DNA from: Candidula unifasciata
Taxonomy: Eukaryota > Mollusca > Gastropoda > Stylommatophora > Geomitridae
Direction of reading: 5' to 3'
Assembly: GCA_905116865.2 (NCBI GenBank)
Contig: CAJHNH020000200.1
Span: 75,001 to 139,000, forward strand
DNA: 64,000 nt
The notes under the pieces are model-generated. The model was not told the DNA's origin and did not search any database. It saw nothing but the letters and a program-made list of their open reading frames with translations. Position numbers and translations under genes: made by a program. This document shows positions 23,578-35,111 of this stretch, piece after piece. Every line of letters begins with the position of its first letter. Positions within the stretch are counted from its first letter, which is position 1.

Positions 23578-23863
23578 AGATATCCTGCGTGGTCGACCTC
23601 TGGCTATGTTACCGTGGTATGTGTATATCACTCCTGTCTGTGCTGCCATGTTTAGTGCCAATCTTACATGTCCAAAGCACTTGATCTGTTTGCCTACCGA
23701 CAAAGTTCAGTATCGTTTCTGTGCTAGCTCTCCTCCTGATATCATAGTTCCTTGTTACACATAGCGTAGTATACAATCATTTCTTTTCTGACTATTTTCC
23801 TTCTGTTTTCTGAAGACGGTGTCTATGAATGACTTTGATAACATCGAGTTAGTTTGTTTGTTT

Positions 23864-24069
23864 TAGTATCCAGAAGCCATGAGTTGTTAACCCTTAGGAT
23901 CGGTATTACGGATATCGCAACCTTTCGGCCTTGATTCCATTGTAAATACCGTAAATCTGGGAGAAATGCCTACCCCCGGGACTGAACCCGGACCACAAGG
24001 AGTTCGTCACCCCCTCACCGCGCAATCCGGTTTAGCCAACTACGCTAGAGAGACGGGCATTGAGTTAGT
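23864..24069 (-). mobile_element. tRNA-derived SINE, family D, inserted in a LINE
   Basis: Reverse complement of family D: TAGCGTAGTTGGCTAAACCG near 24035-24055, B-box core CGGGTTCAGTCCCGGG near 23975-23992, TATCCAGAAGCCATGAG end with a CTAAAACAAACAAA tail. The flanks CATCGAGTTAGT (23852-23863) and CATTGAGTTAGT (24058-24069) form an 11/12 target duplication. Confidence 0.9.
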
Positions 24070-24667
24070 AAAAATACTGTCTTTACAACTGCTCTTTTAG
24101 CGCTTGCATTTCAAAATTGGTGCCATTTGGCCGAAAACTTGGTTGGCGTTATTGTATCTTTGTTGGATTCCTTTATTAATTCTTCTGTCTTCTGGGGAAA
24201 AAAAATGCTTTCCAAATTTGTAAAATCCTTCTCCTGCTTTAACGGGTGTGTTCTTCTTTTACTGTAGAATGTCATCACTTGTGTTTTGTATACGTTGATC
24301 TTATCACAGTGGTCGCATTCTGTGTGGAGTCTATTACTATGTTTTTGTAGTTGAACTGCTGCTGGTGTTATGACTGCCCGATCGTCAGCTAAAAATAGTC
24401 AATCTAGTGATTCCCCAATAATGTTCCTTTCGCTAATGTTAGCTTATTTGCAAATTTGGTCGACATATGTGATGAAAAGTAGTGGGGATAATAAGACACA
24501 CCCCTGTCTCACTTCAGATCTCATGTGGAACTTTTCTGACATCCTAATGTTTGTTATAACTGCGCGTTGATTGTTAACATATAAACTCTTGCACAGTTTA
24601 ATAAGATATTTGCTTACTTAGTAATCCTTTAGTACTGTAGCACCTTCCATAATATGTTCCTATTAAC

Positions 24668-24868
24668 TTGATCGAAAGTTTTTCCCTTGGTCTACGAAAG
24701 CTTTCTCTTGGTCTACGAAAGTTTTCTCTTGATCTACGAAAGCTTTATCTTAGTCTACAAAAGCTTTCTTTTGGTCTACAAAAGCTTTCTCTTGGTCTAC
24801 GAAAGCTTTCTCTTGGTCTACGAAAGCTTTCTCTTGGTCTACGAAAGCTTTCTCTTGGTCTACGAAAG
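24668..24868 (-). repeat. 21-bp tandem repeat coding FVDQEKA at RT motif A
   Basis: About nine units of GGTCTACGAAAGCTTTCTCTT (plus strand, 21 bp). On the minus strand, in frame with the surrounding reverse transcriptase, each unit encodes seven residues, FVDQEKA, the motif A consensus. The last unit leads into TFDQVNRN after one extra base. Confidence 0.93.
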
Positions 24869-25374
24869 GGACGTGAAATTCGTTTACAAATTATATCGTC
24901 CTTTCCACTAATTGTCCAAGTGGTAATATCACATCAATACAGATTCTGTTCTCCCGAAATCCCATGTACCCTTCACTTAAGTTGTGGTTCATGGATCTTA
25001 CAAAATATTTTCACGTTGTGGCTAAAATAACGAAACTCCTCTATACTCCTCTCACAGTCTCTCTAGCTGCTTTTCTTCTTCCGGATGGGTACTCTTATTG
25101 CGCGTCTCCAGTCTTCTGTCGTTTGCGTTGTCCAGACTAGATTGAACAGTGTGTGCATCCATTTAACGCCTACCTTCTGTTGCTCTTCTTTGTTGTGGAT
25201 GATTTCTTTGATTGTTAAGTTTAGATCTTTGAAATGTCGACGCCGTCTTTATAGGAACTTTTCTGCTTCATTCAAGCAGCTCACGTCTCGTCATTTATGA
25301 TTTCTGTTGGGTCATATTGTCTAATCCTACCTCTCATAACTTTTATGTAAAGCAACGTAAGTAAAGGACCTATT

Positions 25375-25600
25375 TCTTCGCCTTTAGGCGTATAGGGCAT
25401 ACAGGGTCAGACCTATATTTTTATAGACCAAACGGCACAAGATGGGTGATGTGGTCGCCTTTACTTCCCGGGACTGCGCCAGGTACCCACTCAAGGCTAG
25501 GTCAACCTGGAAGTCAAAGTCATTTTTGAAAAAAGCCCAGCGCCGCCAGGGAGCGAACCAACGACCTTCCGATCCTGTGACCATACGCTCGGTGACTTCA
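25375..25600 (-). mobile_element. tRNA-derived SINE, family C
   Basis: CGCCTTTAGGCG tail hairpin at 25378-25392, TTTTTATAGACCAAACGGCA, core region shortened (GGGTGATGTGGTCGCC), then GGTACCCACTCAAGGCTAGG, and a head with GATCGGAAGGTCGTTGG on the minus strand. Confidence 0.85.
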
Positions 25601-25604
25601 GAAT

Positions 25605-27615
25605 GTCTTTCCTTAACCTACTTTTATTCCTTTGTGTTTCAAAGTATACAGAAATAAATGGTTTTGGATACATCCTTAATCTAAGTAAGACGACCACATC
25701 AAACCTTTAATTCTCCTGGACCGTTGGTCATATCAAACACTAAAACATTTTTTCCAGATGTTAAGTGTTAAGGTACAGAGATAAGACTGACCAAGCAGAC
25801 TTACTGACTGGAGATTTGCACGCCATTTGTTGGTGTCAGATATTTATCTCCTAGCCAGACCTTCAGGAACACATAACAAGGGCTAATTGCCATTATCTCC
25901 CCATGAGGTTACCTAAACTGGAGTGCCGGTCAGATCGTCAATATTGACACAGTGAGCTGAAAGTGTTGGCAGAAGAATTGACAAAGTCTGATTTTATTGT
26001 GATGACAGGTGAAGTAGACTGGAGGTGTGACTTGGCCTATTAGCTTTGACCAGCTTAATTAAACCTGTAGAATGTGACCGTGGGAATTTAAACAAGTGTT
26101 GTACAGCCCTGACTGACAGCGAATAAACTTACCCACAGGGAGGAGCTGTGATATCCTTGAATGAGAATGATTTTAGGCGTAATGTAGGAGGAGCTTGATA
26201 AAAGTTATAAAGTGGTGAACTCTAGGTCTGGTAAATGAGACTCTGTCAAGCACATGCCATCTGTTGGGCTTAACCTAAGCTTGAGACAGAACTTTTGGCA
26301 TTGTGGTTTCATTTTCCAGGTAAGATCGAAATTAGGTTCAAATCTATATTTTGTGATAGAAATCTGACTGTCTTTTTACTCAAGTGTGTGTCTTCATCAC
26401 TTTGTAGTACTCCTAGGCGGACATTTCTTCATTCTCGTAGGGCACTGTCACATTGCTGTATATCCTATTTGATAGTGTCATGAATGTTTTTTCGTGCACA
26501 TGTGTTTCAATGTTGTAAAACCTAAATGTTGTTGTTGCCATTGAAATTTAATGAACTATCATGTTTTTTAAATCACAAGCGTGAAGATAACTTTAGCAAT
26601 CTTTTCACGTGTGGTTAATGTGAATCTGTATTACATACAGCTAACACACTGAAATGTTTTTAACTCTCGGGAGGCTAATGCGGAGATTGATCCCGGAGAG
26701 TAAATCCACGAGATTTGTTATTTGATTCGCCTCAGAACTATTGTTAGCATTCTGGGCGCGTCGATTGTTCCAAGCATAGGTTCCAGAACTTGGTCTGTCT
26801 GACTGATTGTCATTTTGAGTCTGTACGAGGGATGGCACCTGACGTAGAAGACTTGACTATCATTACATGACTCGTGTAGAGGAAGGCAGAAGATGTAACA
26901 GTTGGAATGTGAGACATAAGCCCTTCCAAATTGGACAGGAGTGAATGTGAACATGAGGGAGAGATGAAATGTTTTATTTAAACAAACATGTTTGATGTTA
27001 TTATAATATACATGCTTAGTGTACATCTAGAGCAGATACTACAAATATGCGCTTGTTTCTTCATTCTCCAGTTCCCACATTGGGCAGGGACTAGTAAGCA
27101 TCCATTCATTGCTGACCGTCTGAGTGTAACGGATGCTTGAAGCAGTGAGGACGACAAACTGGGAAAGAATGGACAGGGTCTCAAGCCGAGAACTGTCCCG
27201 ACGGTGAATTCTCCTACTAGAAACTAGAAGCTAAGTTACGTACAACTTTCATGTCATCTATCACATCATTTTAACTCTACTAGCCTAAACAAGTTCATTT
27301 TTTTTAGTCAGATTTATTAAATAAATCTTTTTCATGTTGTTACAAAATAGTTGAGTAAATTGTGTACTTAGGTTCAAGTGTCTTGGTGCATATTAGTTTA
27401 CTTCAGCTAAACAAATATTTAAATCACTTGATGGGGGCTTTTAAGTAATGCCAGGAGAGGAGAGCAGTCGGAGGGGTTAAATGAGCACCTGGATTATATC
27501 ACAGTGGGTGTATCCAGATATCTATCTATCCCTTCTCCTACTCCTGTGGATACAAGTACAGCAACTTTCATTTCATGGAACGAGCCACACGCTGTTTTCT
27601 TGGCTATCCAGGATC
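25605..27615. other. About 2 kb without recognisable features
   Basis: No repeat shared with other parts of the window and no coding block I recognise. Likely unique intron sequence. The longest frames (about 100 codons, minus strand 26718-27026) show no domain. Confidence 0.5.
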
Positions 27616-27624
27616 AACATAGCT

Positions 27625-27775
27625 TAGATAATAGTCCAGTTTCTCACGTGGGTGGGCATTGTTAAGGTTCAAACCCACACCCTCACTATATCAGTGTTTT
27701 TACCCACGTGTCGGCGCGCGACAGATCCGCACGCGAGCGTCTAGCCGCTACGCCACATAGTCGGCATGACCGCCG
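27625..27775 (-). mobile_element. tRNA-like SINE, family I
   Basis: Minus strand: A-box-like TGGCGTAGCGGCTAGACGCT, then 80 bp later B-box-like GGGTTTGAACC. The segment ACATAGTCGGCATGACCGCC just beyond the head (27763-27782) resembles the unit of the 37-bp satellite at 28291. Confidence 0.5.
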
Positions 27776-27799
27776 TGTGGTCAGTTGAGTTGAGTTAAG

Positions 27800-28150
27800 T
27801 CAAGAACTGACATCAAGGCACTTGGGGTTTTCGCTTGCATGCTCCGTCCTCATCTTCAGCAGCCAGCGCAGAGTCCAAATACTGATGGTACCGGTCACAA
27901 TCTTGTTAAAAGTCAGTCTTGCCTTTTTTCTGAGTGTAGTGAGCCGGCCAGACTCTCTGGTTACACCCAGGTGTCTCATTCTCTCCAGGCCATAATAATC
28001 TTCTTTCTCTACTGATTCTGTTGCTTGTTCCCAAAGGACCTTGACCACATCTGCCTTGTTATGAATTAATTCACCACCCAGTGGTGCGGATCCAGTCATC
28101 TGTCTGAACTATTCATTACCCACCACGAAGGCATATCCTAGAGAAAAGAT
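27800..28150 (-). repeat. Dispersed repeat G, copy 2
   Basis: Longest copy. Minus-strand frame of about 99 codons includes ERMRHLGVTRESGRLTTLRK and ARLTFNKIVTGTISIWTL; no domain recognised. Shares CCGTCCTCATCTTCAGCAGC and CCGGTCACAATCTTGTTAAA-type blocks with the other copies. Confidence 0.6.
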
Positions 28151-28290
28151 CCAAAGTATGCTCACTATCCGTGACCTTTCCAGTGAAGCTAGCCACTCTG
28201 CTCGAAGCATCCCTCTCTTCGCCTTTTTTCAACATGCTTTCAGAGTCGGTTATAATTACGACATGTGTATGCTCCATGTCCATCGCTGCC

Positions 28291-28830
28291 ATAATGCCTT
28301 GTGGTCAGTGTATTTACATAGTCAGCAAGACCGCCTTGTGGACAGTGTATTTACATAGTCAGCATGACCGCCTTGTGGTCAGTGTATTTACATAGTCAGC
28401 ATGACCGCCTTGTGGTCAGTATATTTACATAGTCAGCATGACCGCCTTGTGGTCAGTGTATTTACATAGTCAGCATGACCGCCTTGTGGACAGTGTATTT
28501 ACATAGTCAGCATGACCGCCTTGTGGTCAGTGTATTTACATAGTCAGCATGACCGCCTTGTGGTCAGTATATTTACATAGTCAGCATGACCGCCTTGTGG
28601 TCAGTGTATTTACATAGTCAGCATGACCGCCTTGTGGACAGTGTATTTACATAGTCAGCATGACCGCCTTGTGGTCAGTGTATTTACATAGTCAGCATGA
28701 CCGCCTTGTGGTCAGTGTATTTACATAGTCAGTATGACCGCCTCGTGGTCAGTATATTTACATAGTCAGCATGACCGCCTTGTGGTCAGTGTATTTACAT
28801 AGTCAGCATGACCGCCTTGTGGTCAGTATC
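28291..28830 (+). repeat. 37-bp satellite with a four-unit higher order
   Basis: About 14.5 units of TCAGCATGACCGCCTTGTGG plus TCAGTGTATTTACATAG. Diagnostic variants (GGACAG, GGTCAGTAT) recur every fourth unit through most of the array, that is, every 148 bp. Confidence 0.96.
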
Positions 28831-29274
28831 TGTATACAGGTCTGGGATTGTTCTTGCATCTAATACCGTTCTTCACATGTTTCTCTTGGTCAGTAAACAT
28901 CCACTTGCCAAGCCATCTTGACCGGAAGTCCTAGTGAGTTCGTGACATCTCTCCATTTTTCTACGAGCACCAAATACTTTAGTTTCGGTTAGCTGGACCA
29001 ATCACAGTGTTTTCAAAGTTTCTGGAATGTCACTCTTGAACTAGACTATCAAGCCATCGTCTGAAAAGACGGAAAGGTTCCAACAACAATAAATCCTGCC
29101 ATCTCTATTCTTTCTGAAAAATTTTCTATACAGAACGAATCAAAATAACAACTCTTTCTAGTTTCATGGTCTTAGATCCATAAATCGTCATCAACATGGC
29201 GCCCCTGCAGACGCTTCTCCGGCCTTTCTCATTTATCGTTCTGTAACGCATCATCGGTCTTCTCAAATTCAGAA

Positions 29275-29480
29275 TCACAGTCGTTAAACCTGAAACATTT
29301 CATGGCGCCAAAAAACTCATTTAATATGTTCCAGACTGGTCGCTTTGTTGGAGTTCAGCTGAACGATTGTTGCATTGTGTGCAGTTTTTGTGGCTGGGGT
29401 CAGAAAACTGGAGAACTTATTAGGACAGTCTTCGCGACCATAAAAGTTAGTTGGCTTGTTAGATGTATGGATGTTTCTTT
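29275..29480 (+). repeat. Direct repeat flanking a minisatellite, left copy
   Basis: TTCATGGCGCCAAA, TTTAATATGTTCCAGACTGG, GGGGTCAGAAAACTGGAGA and ACCATAAAAGTTAGTTGGCT occur in the same order at 30560-30770. High similarity over about 200 bp. Confidence 0.9.
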
Positions 29481-29502
29481 CTTTCTTTCTTTTTTTATTG
29501 GT

Positions 29503-30225
29503 TGTTTAACTGGATGATTGGATATATGGTTGGTTGGATAGATGGTTGGTTGGATGGATAGATGGTTGGTTGGATGGATAGATGTTTGGTTGGATAGATA
29601 GATGGTTGGTTGGATAGATAGATGGTTGGTTGGATGGATAGATGGTTGGTTGGATGGATAGATGGTTGGTTGGAGGGATAGATGGTTGGTTGGTTGGATG
29701 GATAGATGGTTGGTTGGATGGATAGATATTTGGTTGGATGGATAGATGGTTGGTTGGATGGATAGATGGTTGGTTGGATGGATAGATGGTTGGTTGGATG
29801 GATAGATGGTTGGTTGGATGGACAGATGGTTGGTTGGATGGATAGATGGTTCGTTGGAGGGATAGATGGTTGGTTGGATGGACAGATGGTTGGTTAGATG
29901 GATAGATGGTTGGTTGGAAGGATAGATGGTTGGTTGGATGGATAGATGGTTGGTTGGATAGATGATTGGTTGGATGGATAGATGGTTGGTTGGATGGATA
30001 GATGGTTGGTTGGAAGGATAGATATTTGGTTGGATGGATAGATGGTTGGTTGGAAGGATAGATGGTTGGTTGGATGGATAGATGGTTGGTTGGATAGATG
30101 ATTGGTTGGATGGATAGATGGTTGGTTGGATAGATGGTTGGTTGGATGGATAGATGGTTGGTTGGTTGGTTGGATGGATAGATGGTTGGTTGGATGGACA
30201 GATGGCTGGTTGGATGCATAGATAA
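29503..30225 (+). repeat. 20-bp GATGGTTGGTTGGATGGATA minisatellite
   Basis: About 36 units with GATATTTGG, GGAGGG, GGAAGG and GACAG variants; some units are shortened or lengthened by 4 bp. The minus-strand 237-codon frame ([17 protein letters not shown]) results from this repeat only. Confidence 0.96.
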
Positions 30226-30559
30226 ATAAATAGTCAGTTGGAGATGTGGATAAATAGCTAGTTGTTTATTAACATTTTTTTTCTTACATGGACATGATTA
30301 TTAACTGGTTGCATGACAAATTGCAACAAATTACACGGACTAGTTACGGAGCTTCTTCTTCTGCATATCTATTCCCCAATGGAGCACAGGGCCTCAACCA
30401 AATCACACTAAGCCGATCTATTCTTTGCTATTGCCTGGAGCTCTCCTTATGTCCTCTCCGTCTTTTTAACTTTACTGTCAAGCTCCCTTATCCGTGAGTT
30501 TTATTTTTATCTTTCTTTATTCCAATGCCCCTGTGGGTTCCAGTGCAAAGATATTCTAG

Positions 30560-30770
30560 TTATATTGAAACAATTCATGGCGCCAAATAAACAACTCATT
30601 TAATATGTTCCAGACTGGAAGCTTTGTTGGAGGTCAGCTAAACGATTGTTGAAATGTTTGCAGTTTTTGTGACTGGGGTCAGAAAACTGGAGACCTTATT
30701 TATGAGGACAGTCTGTGCGACCATAAAAGTTAGTTGGCTTTGATAGATGTACGGATCCTTCTTTCTCGTT
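30560..30770 (+). repeat. Direct repeat flanking a minisatellite, right copy
   Basis: Counterpart of 29275-29480, offset about 1,280 bp. Small indels distinguish the two (for example TTATTTATGAGGACAGT). Confidence 0.9.
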
Positions 30771-30889
30771 CTCCGGTTTTCTCAACGTAGGTCTTATCTA
30801 AAGCCAGTGTCGTTTCTTCACTTCTTGGTTCACTGAAACTTACCTAGTTCTCTCCCAAAGCTCAAAATAGTGATTTTATAAAGTGAACG

Positions 30890-31560
30890 ATTAAAAAAAG
30901 TAAAGATCCCTTTTCACCCCTTTACAAGCGCATCGGAAAGGGAGGAGGAGAAGGAGGTTTAGGAAAAGGGGGGGGGGGGAGATAGGCTTAACCCCTTGCG
31001 ATTCCGCAGAAGTATATTAAGGGTCCCGAAGTCGCTTCCCGAAATTTTATAAGGGCTTAATCGGTCCCCTGACTATATAAACAAGTTCCCTCTTCATGTA
31101 TTTGTTTATATACTTCACATTATTTCAGACACAGCATTCTATTTCCTTGCTATGAAGCAAATCATCATCTCACCATCATCATTAATATTACTTCAAAACG
31201 CTACACCATTTGAGCCCCCTCCCCCCCCCCGTACAAAAAAAGCCGGCTACCCCGTCCCATGTTTTCTTTGTTTCGGCATCCCTGTGGTGGATAAGTGAAA
31301 TGATGGACAACCCAGTCGACCCTGACGCCTGTAGCTATTGCTGGGTGTCACATGATGTTGCAAATGTCTTCATGACACACACGCGCAAGCGCGTGCTCAT
31401 GAACATTGTCAGGCGATATTTCCCCCCAAATGACAGTTGAGACCTGATCTTTGAATGTTATTTAAAGAATGATTTTTGGAAGGATCTCATCTCCGTTCAC
31501 AATTCTCTCTTTTTTTTTTTTTTCTTTTTTTCTTGGCTAATTTTTTTTTTTTTTAAATCG
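30890..31560. other. No gene seen; family C tail scrap and C/T tracts
   Basis: AAAGTAAAGATCCCTTTTCA with AAGCGCATCGG (30898-30936) looks like a degraded family C tail. G9 at 30970, C10 at 31221 and T runs at 31507-31552 are present. No coding block. Confidence 0.4.
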
Positions 31561-31569
31561 TATTTATCG

Positions 31570-31800
31570 ATTTGTCGGCTCTGTGACTAAGTCGATGAGA
31601 ACGCTTCGTAATGCCGGGATGCCGGGTTCGATCCCAGCTGCGGACCATGAGCATTGCGTTGGTTTCGACGGTGGTATCAAGAAAGCTTACTGTCCAACTG
31701 GACGTAAATTTGGCTTTAAAAAAAACACAAAACAGCCAGAGGCTGCTGGGGTTGGTTCTGCAACGTCCTGTAAAGGATACGCAACTAACCTAATTTATCG
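31570..31800 (+). mobile_element. tRNA-derived SINE, family B
   Basis: Head GGCTCTGTGACTAAGTCGAT, B box GGTTCGATCCC at about 31626, body GCATTGCGTTGGTTTCGACG, end CTGCAACGTCCTGTAAAGGA and CGCAACTAACC. About 230 bp, same as 48180-48418. Confidence 0.9.
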
Positions 31801-32284
31801 ATTTCAAAGCAATTTTAACACCAAAGGCTGAATTCTTGTACAAAGACATCAACACAGAGTTACTGAGGGCCTTCAAATCAAAACCTTAAAAATATGACAG
31901 AAGTTACAGTAACCGTGCCTCTATCTTGTAATCTGTAAATACGGTTGTTAAGGATGTCAAGAGTGTTTAGCACGTGGCATCTTGGTGCAGACGCACACGG
32001 TGAAATCATAATGCAGTTTAAATATGGCGGCCTCATTTCTACTATGTCACAAAGAGGAGTTGGTTTCTGTTTTTTTTTTCTTTCCTTTTAAATGTTTTTT
32101 TTTTTAAATCAGTAAAGTTGTCAGACTTATAGATATTTATCTCTGAATGAAGGTCTAGTACAGTGATGCATGCTTATCAGTAGTAGCAGGTTCTGCAAAT
32201 CAAAACTTCCATTATAGTTACCTGTAATTGTCGTTTTCTAACTACTTTATTATAGCTCTTCCTAGTCAGAATGTTACTGATGCT

Positions 32285-32478
32285 ACTGCTTCTTGCTCTC
32301 ATCTCATTCTTCTTCTTCTCCGCTTCATCCTCATCATCATCTTTATCATCATCATCTTCTTCTTCTTCGCTTTATCATCATCATCATCTACATCATCATC
32401 TTCTTCTCCTCCTCCTTTTCTTCTTCGTCTTCTCTACGCGTTCTCCTTTGCCTTTGTCGTCTTCTTCCTCCTTAACTC
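32285..32478 (+). repeat. CTT/ATC trinucleotide low-complexity region
   Basis: Mixed TTC, ATC and CTC runs. All frames through it are low complexity. Confidence 0.9.
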
Positions 32479-32689
32479 CTACCTGTGACTGCCACTTGAA
32501 GGTTCAACGCCTCAACAACTCAGAGAACCAAAACTTCAAAAGAGATTGCAGGGCGGGGATGTCGAGGGGGTTCTACGAGCCTTTCAGGTCAACTCAGTTG
32601 TTGACTGAGGTTGACTGTACTAATACAGCATTCAAACGTTTACTAACTCTGTAATGTCACTCTCACATAAAAATGCGTTCTAATCTAAA

Positions 32690-32936
32690 CCGCTGATAAC
32701 GTTGCTGTTTCCGGGACAAAAACAATATTCACTGATCCAGAAGATCCAGGTAACACGTTACAGGAAACTGTAGATCTTGGCGAGGATTCTCCACTAATTC
32801 TAAATGGAAATGAGAAATTGGAGTTTCCGGTACCGGCTAATTTTTACTCAGAAGTTCTGCCTTCATCTCAGTTAATCAATAAATGCCCTCCCCTTTTTCA
32901 TCGGGCCAAGAATACGGCATTTCATCGAGAATTATA
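32690..32936 (+). other. Stop-free stretch of 82 codons without ATG, unknown
   Basis: The frame reads with normal amino-acid composition, including TIFTDPEDPGNTLQETVD and LEFPVPANFYSEV, up to TAG 32934-32936. No domain, no clear splice acceptor and no second copy in the window. It may be a transposon or exon relic or chance. Confidence 0.22.
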
Positions 32937-33084
32937 GCAGATTAAGATCTTGGCTGATCTGATTAAAAGCCTGCAGAAGGGATAACATGCCAAAGACAGA
33001 TCTCATCCAAGACTGAGTGGGTAGTGTGGGAGTACAAAACTGTAATGTTAATGACACCCTTTAGCCATCATTGGTGCATCCGTA

Positions 33085-33465
33085 AGGGGGCTAACTGGTC
33101 TCGAGGCAAGGTGACCGCCTCGAGTGTTAGAGGTTTCGGGTTCAGTCCTCGGTGGGGGCTGGGATTTTTTCCCGTGGACTTGGACTTTTAGTAATTCCCC
33201 CTGGTCTCTGGGTAGTGAGATCAGACGCCCGTGTGCATTAATGCGTACGTAAAAAAAATGCCTGGGCAGTTGGAAATCGAGCCTAACGGCGCAGCCCGGG
33301 CAAAATTTAGTTAAAAATCTACACAAAGTATTTCAGAATTCTTGCTAGTGCTACAGAGCCTATGCACTGTCCTGAGCTTCTTCTGACTCAGACTTGAGTT
33401 AGAAGAAAAATGGAGCACTTAATGGGTTACTACCCGTGTGCCATGATGTTGATCAGTTGTTGAAA
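33085..33465 (+). mobile_element. tRNA-derived SINE, family A
   Basis: Head TGGTCTCGAGGCAAGGTGAC, B box GGTTCAGTCCTCGG, GTGTGCATTAATGCGTACGT and tail as in 21575-21955. A few deletions in the central part. Confidence 0.9.
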
Positions 33466-33479
33466 CTTCAAACTTGGTG

Positions 33480-34010
33480 CATCTATAAGACATCCACACG
33501 CCACACGACATCTACACGCCACACGACATCTATAGTTTATTTGCCTCCCATACTCGTACTGTCTTACCGCATGAGTCCGCTGGTAGTTTGCTCGGCGCCC
33601 GGGCGAGCATAGGCGCTCATGCTTATCTGTGTGTGTCGAGCCACTTGACGTAAATAAAAATGTCATGCCTGTGAATGGTTGTCGTAGGGTTGCCCAGGGT
33701 CCCAAAATGATGTTCAGACAGCTTGACCCATACTCCGTATGAGATCCATATTGCACACTTGACATTCATAGTTGAAATGACATTCACATTTCATATGACA
33801 TCAATTCTCCATACAACACCAATGCTCCATATGACATCCACATTTCGTTTCACATCCATAGTTCATATGCCATTCATACTCCACAAGACATCCATACTCC
33901 ATATGATATTCCTAGTTCATATCACACCCACACTCCACATGACATTAATATCCCATATAAATTAACATTCCATATGACATTATCCAAATGACATTTCTCC
34001 ATTTTATATT
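33480..34010 (+). repeat. Degenerate ACATCCATACTCCATATG minisatellite
   Basis: 33485-33535 has ACATCTACACGCCACACG repeats; 33725-33990 has about 15-bp units of CATATGACATCCATACTCC type. Strongly diverged between units. Confidence 0.8.
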
Positions 34011-34660
34011 AGCTGCTATACATTTTAGATTAGGCCAACAAGGTAACCACGATCAATTTACAAAGAAATTGTGACCCGATTCAGATTCGAATTCTATACC
34101 TTCGAGTCACCAGGGAAGATTCTAGCCATTGCCTTGTCGTGATTCTTAAGATGTGGGATATCCATCGGCTGTTAGTTTTTCCACTGTATTTTTTTCTTAT
34201 TACTGTTTTAATACTTTTCATTCTTTTAAATTTGTCTTTATAGCTCTCGACTTTTGCTAGCCGTCTGTTTTTCTCTTTACTGTTTAGTTGGCCCGCCTCG
34301 AGCTCTCTGGACCCTCTGTCTATCACTTAGTCCTATTTGCCGTCTCCTCCATCTTTGTTCTCCTCCTCTCCATCTCCTCCATATCTCCTACTTATCTTTA
34401 CTCATCTTTGTCTATTATTCAGCCTATTCTTTATTCATTTACGGCTTCAGACTATTACCACTTGATTCCAAACTCAAAGCCATAGATCTACAGCCCTTGC
34501 CGTCGATGGCTTTTTCTAAAGAATATTTATTTTTAGGGATCATACACGTGTCAGAGATTCAACTGGCTAGACAGATATGTGATTTCTCCCAGAAATGCTT
34601 AAGTTAAGTGATTGTTTAAGTGTATATTTATTCGTATTTATGGTACTGCAAATTGGTGCA
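34010..34660. other. No feature assigned
   Basis: Pyrimidine-rich 34260-34400 otherwise unremarkable. No recognised coding block. Confidence 0.4.
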
Positions 34661-34664
34661 ATGT

Positions 34665-34860
34665 GCTGTTGAAGCCTGTGTGGCTGCAACGTTCACTTGT
34701 TTGTGTCTGCGATAATGTGAAGCTTTCTGATTCTATTGGGGGTTGGGGGGGAGGGGGAGTGGGGAGGTAATAATGGGGGGGGGGTGTGGAGGTAATAATG
34801 GGGGGGGGGGGGGTCCTTTGGTTTTTATATTTTCTCATGATGTTAATGTATCAAAATCGA
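34665..34860 (+). repeat. Dispersed repeat pair, copy 2, with G-rich insert
   Basis: Counterpart of 8455-8580. Between the matching parts lies 34738-34814, with GGGGGTTGGGGGG and two GAGGTAATAATGGGGGGGGG units, a G-quadruplex-capable run. Confidence 0.45.
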
Positions 34861-35111
34861 TATTACTGCACAAAGATCATTCCGATGCCTGCTCAGATCT
34901 ACATATTTCGCGCTGATTTGCATTGGTATCATAATGGGCTTCCCTGTACATGCTGCATTCCCCCCCCCCCACCCCCAGTCCCTCAACGCAACAGCGTACC
35001 TTTATTCAGGTACAACAGAGCTACACATATTCAGATACAAAAACCTGTCATTTGAGTTTTCAAATCTCGTTCAGGGGCGTATACTTGGGTATTTGCAGAA
35101 GGGAACATTGT

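Larger units (their letters stand above)
23578..25330 (-). pseudogene. Non-LTR retrotransposon reverse transcriptase (minus strand)
   Basis: Minus-strand blocks from high to low coordinate: MHTLFNLVWTTQTTEDWRRA, IRVPIRKKK, EYRGVSLF, GFRENRICIDV, then repeated FVDQEKA (motif A), TFDQVNRNILWKVL, EVRQGCVLLSP-LLFITYVDQIC (motif B), LFLADDRAV (motif C, LADD in place of YADD), and the C-terminal IKCFGHV ... TGVIYTYHGNIARGRPRR. Frames change several times. A family D SINE sits in it at 23870-24058. It is tail-to-tail with the plus-strand LINE ending at 23577. Confidence 0.85.

Noticed and set aside
29506..30219. 237-codon minus-strand ORF with [15 protein letters not shown] repeats
   Set aside because: Produced by the 20-bp minisatellite; no conserved domain or gene context.
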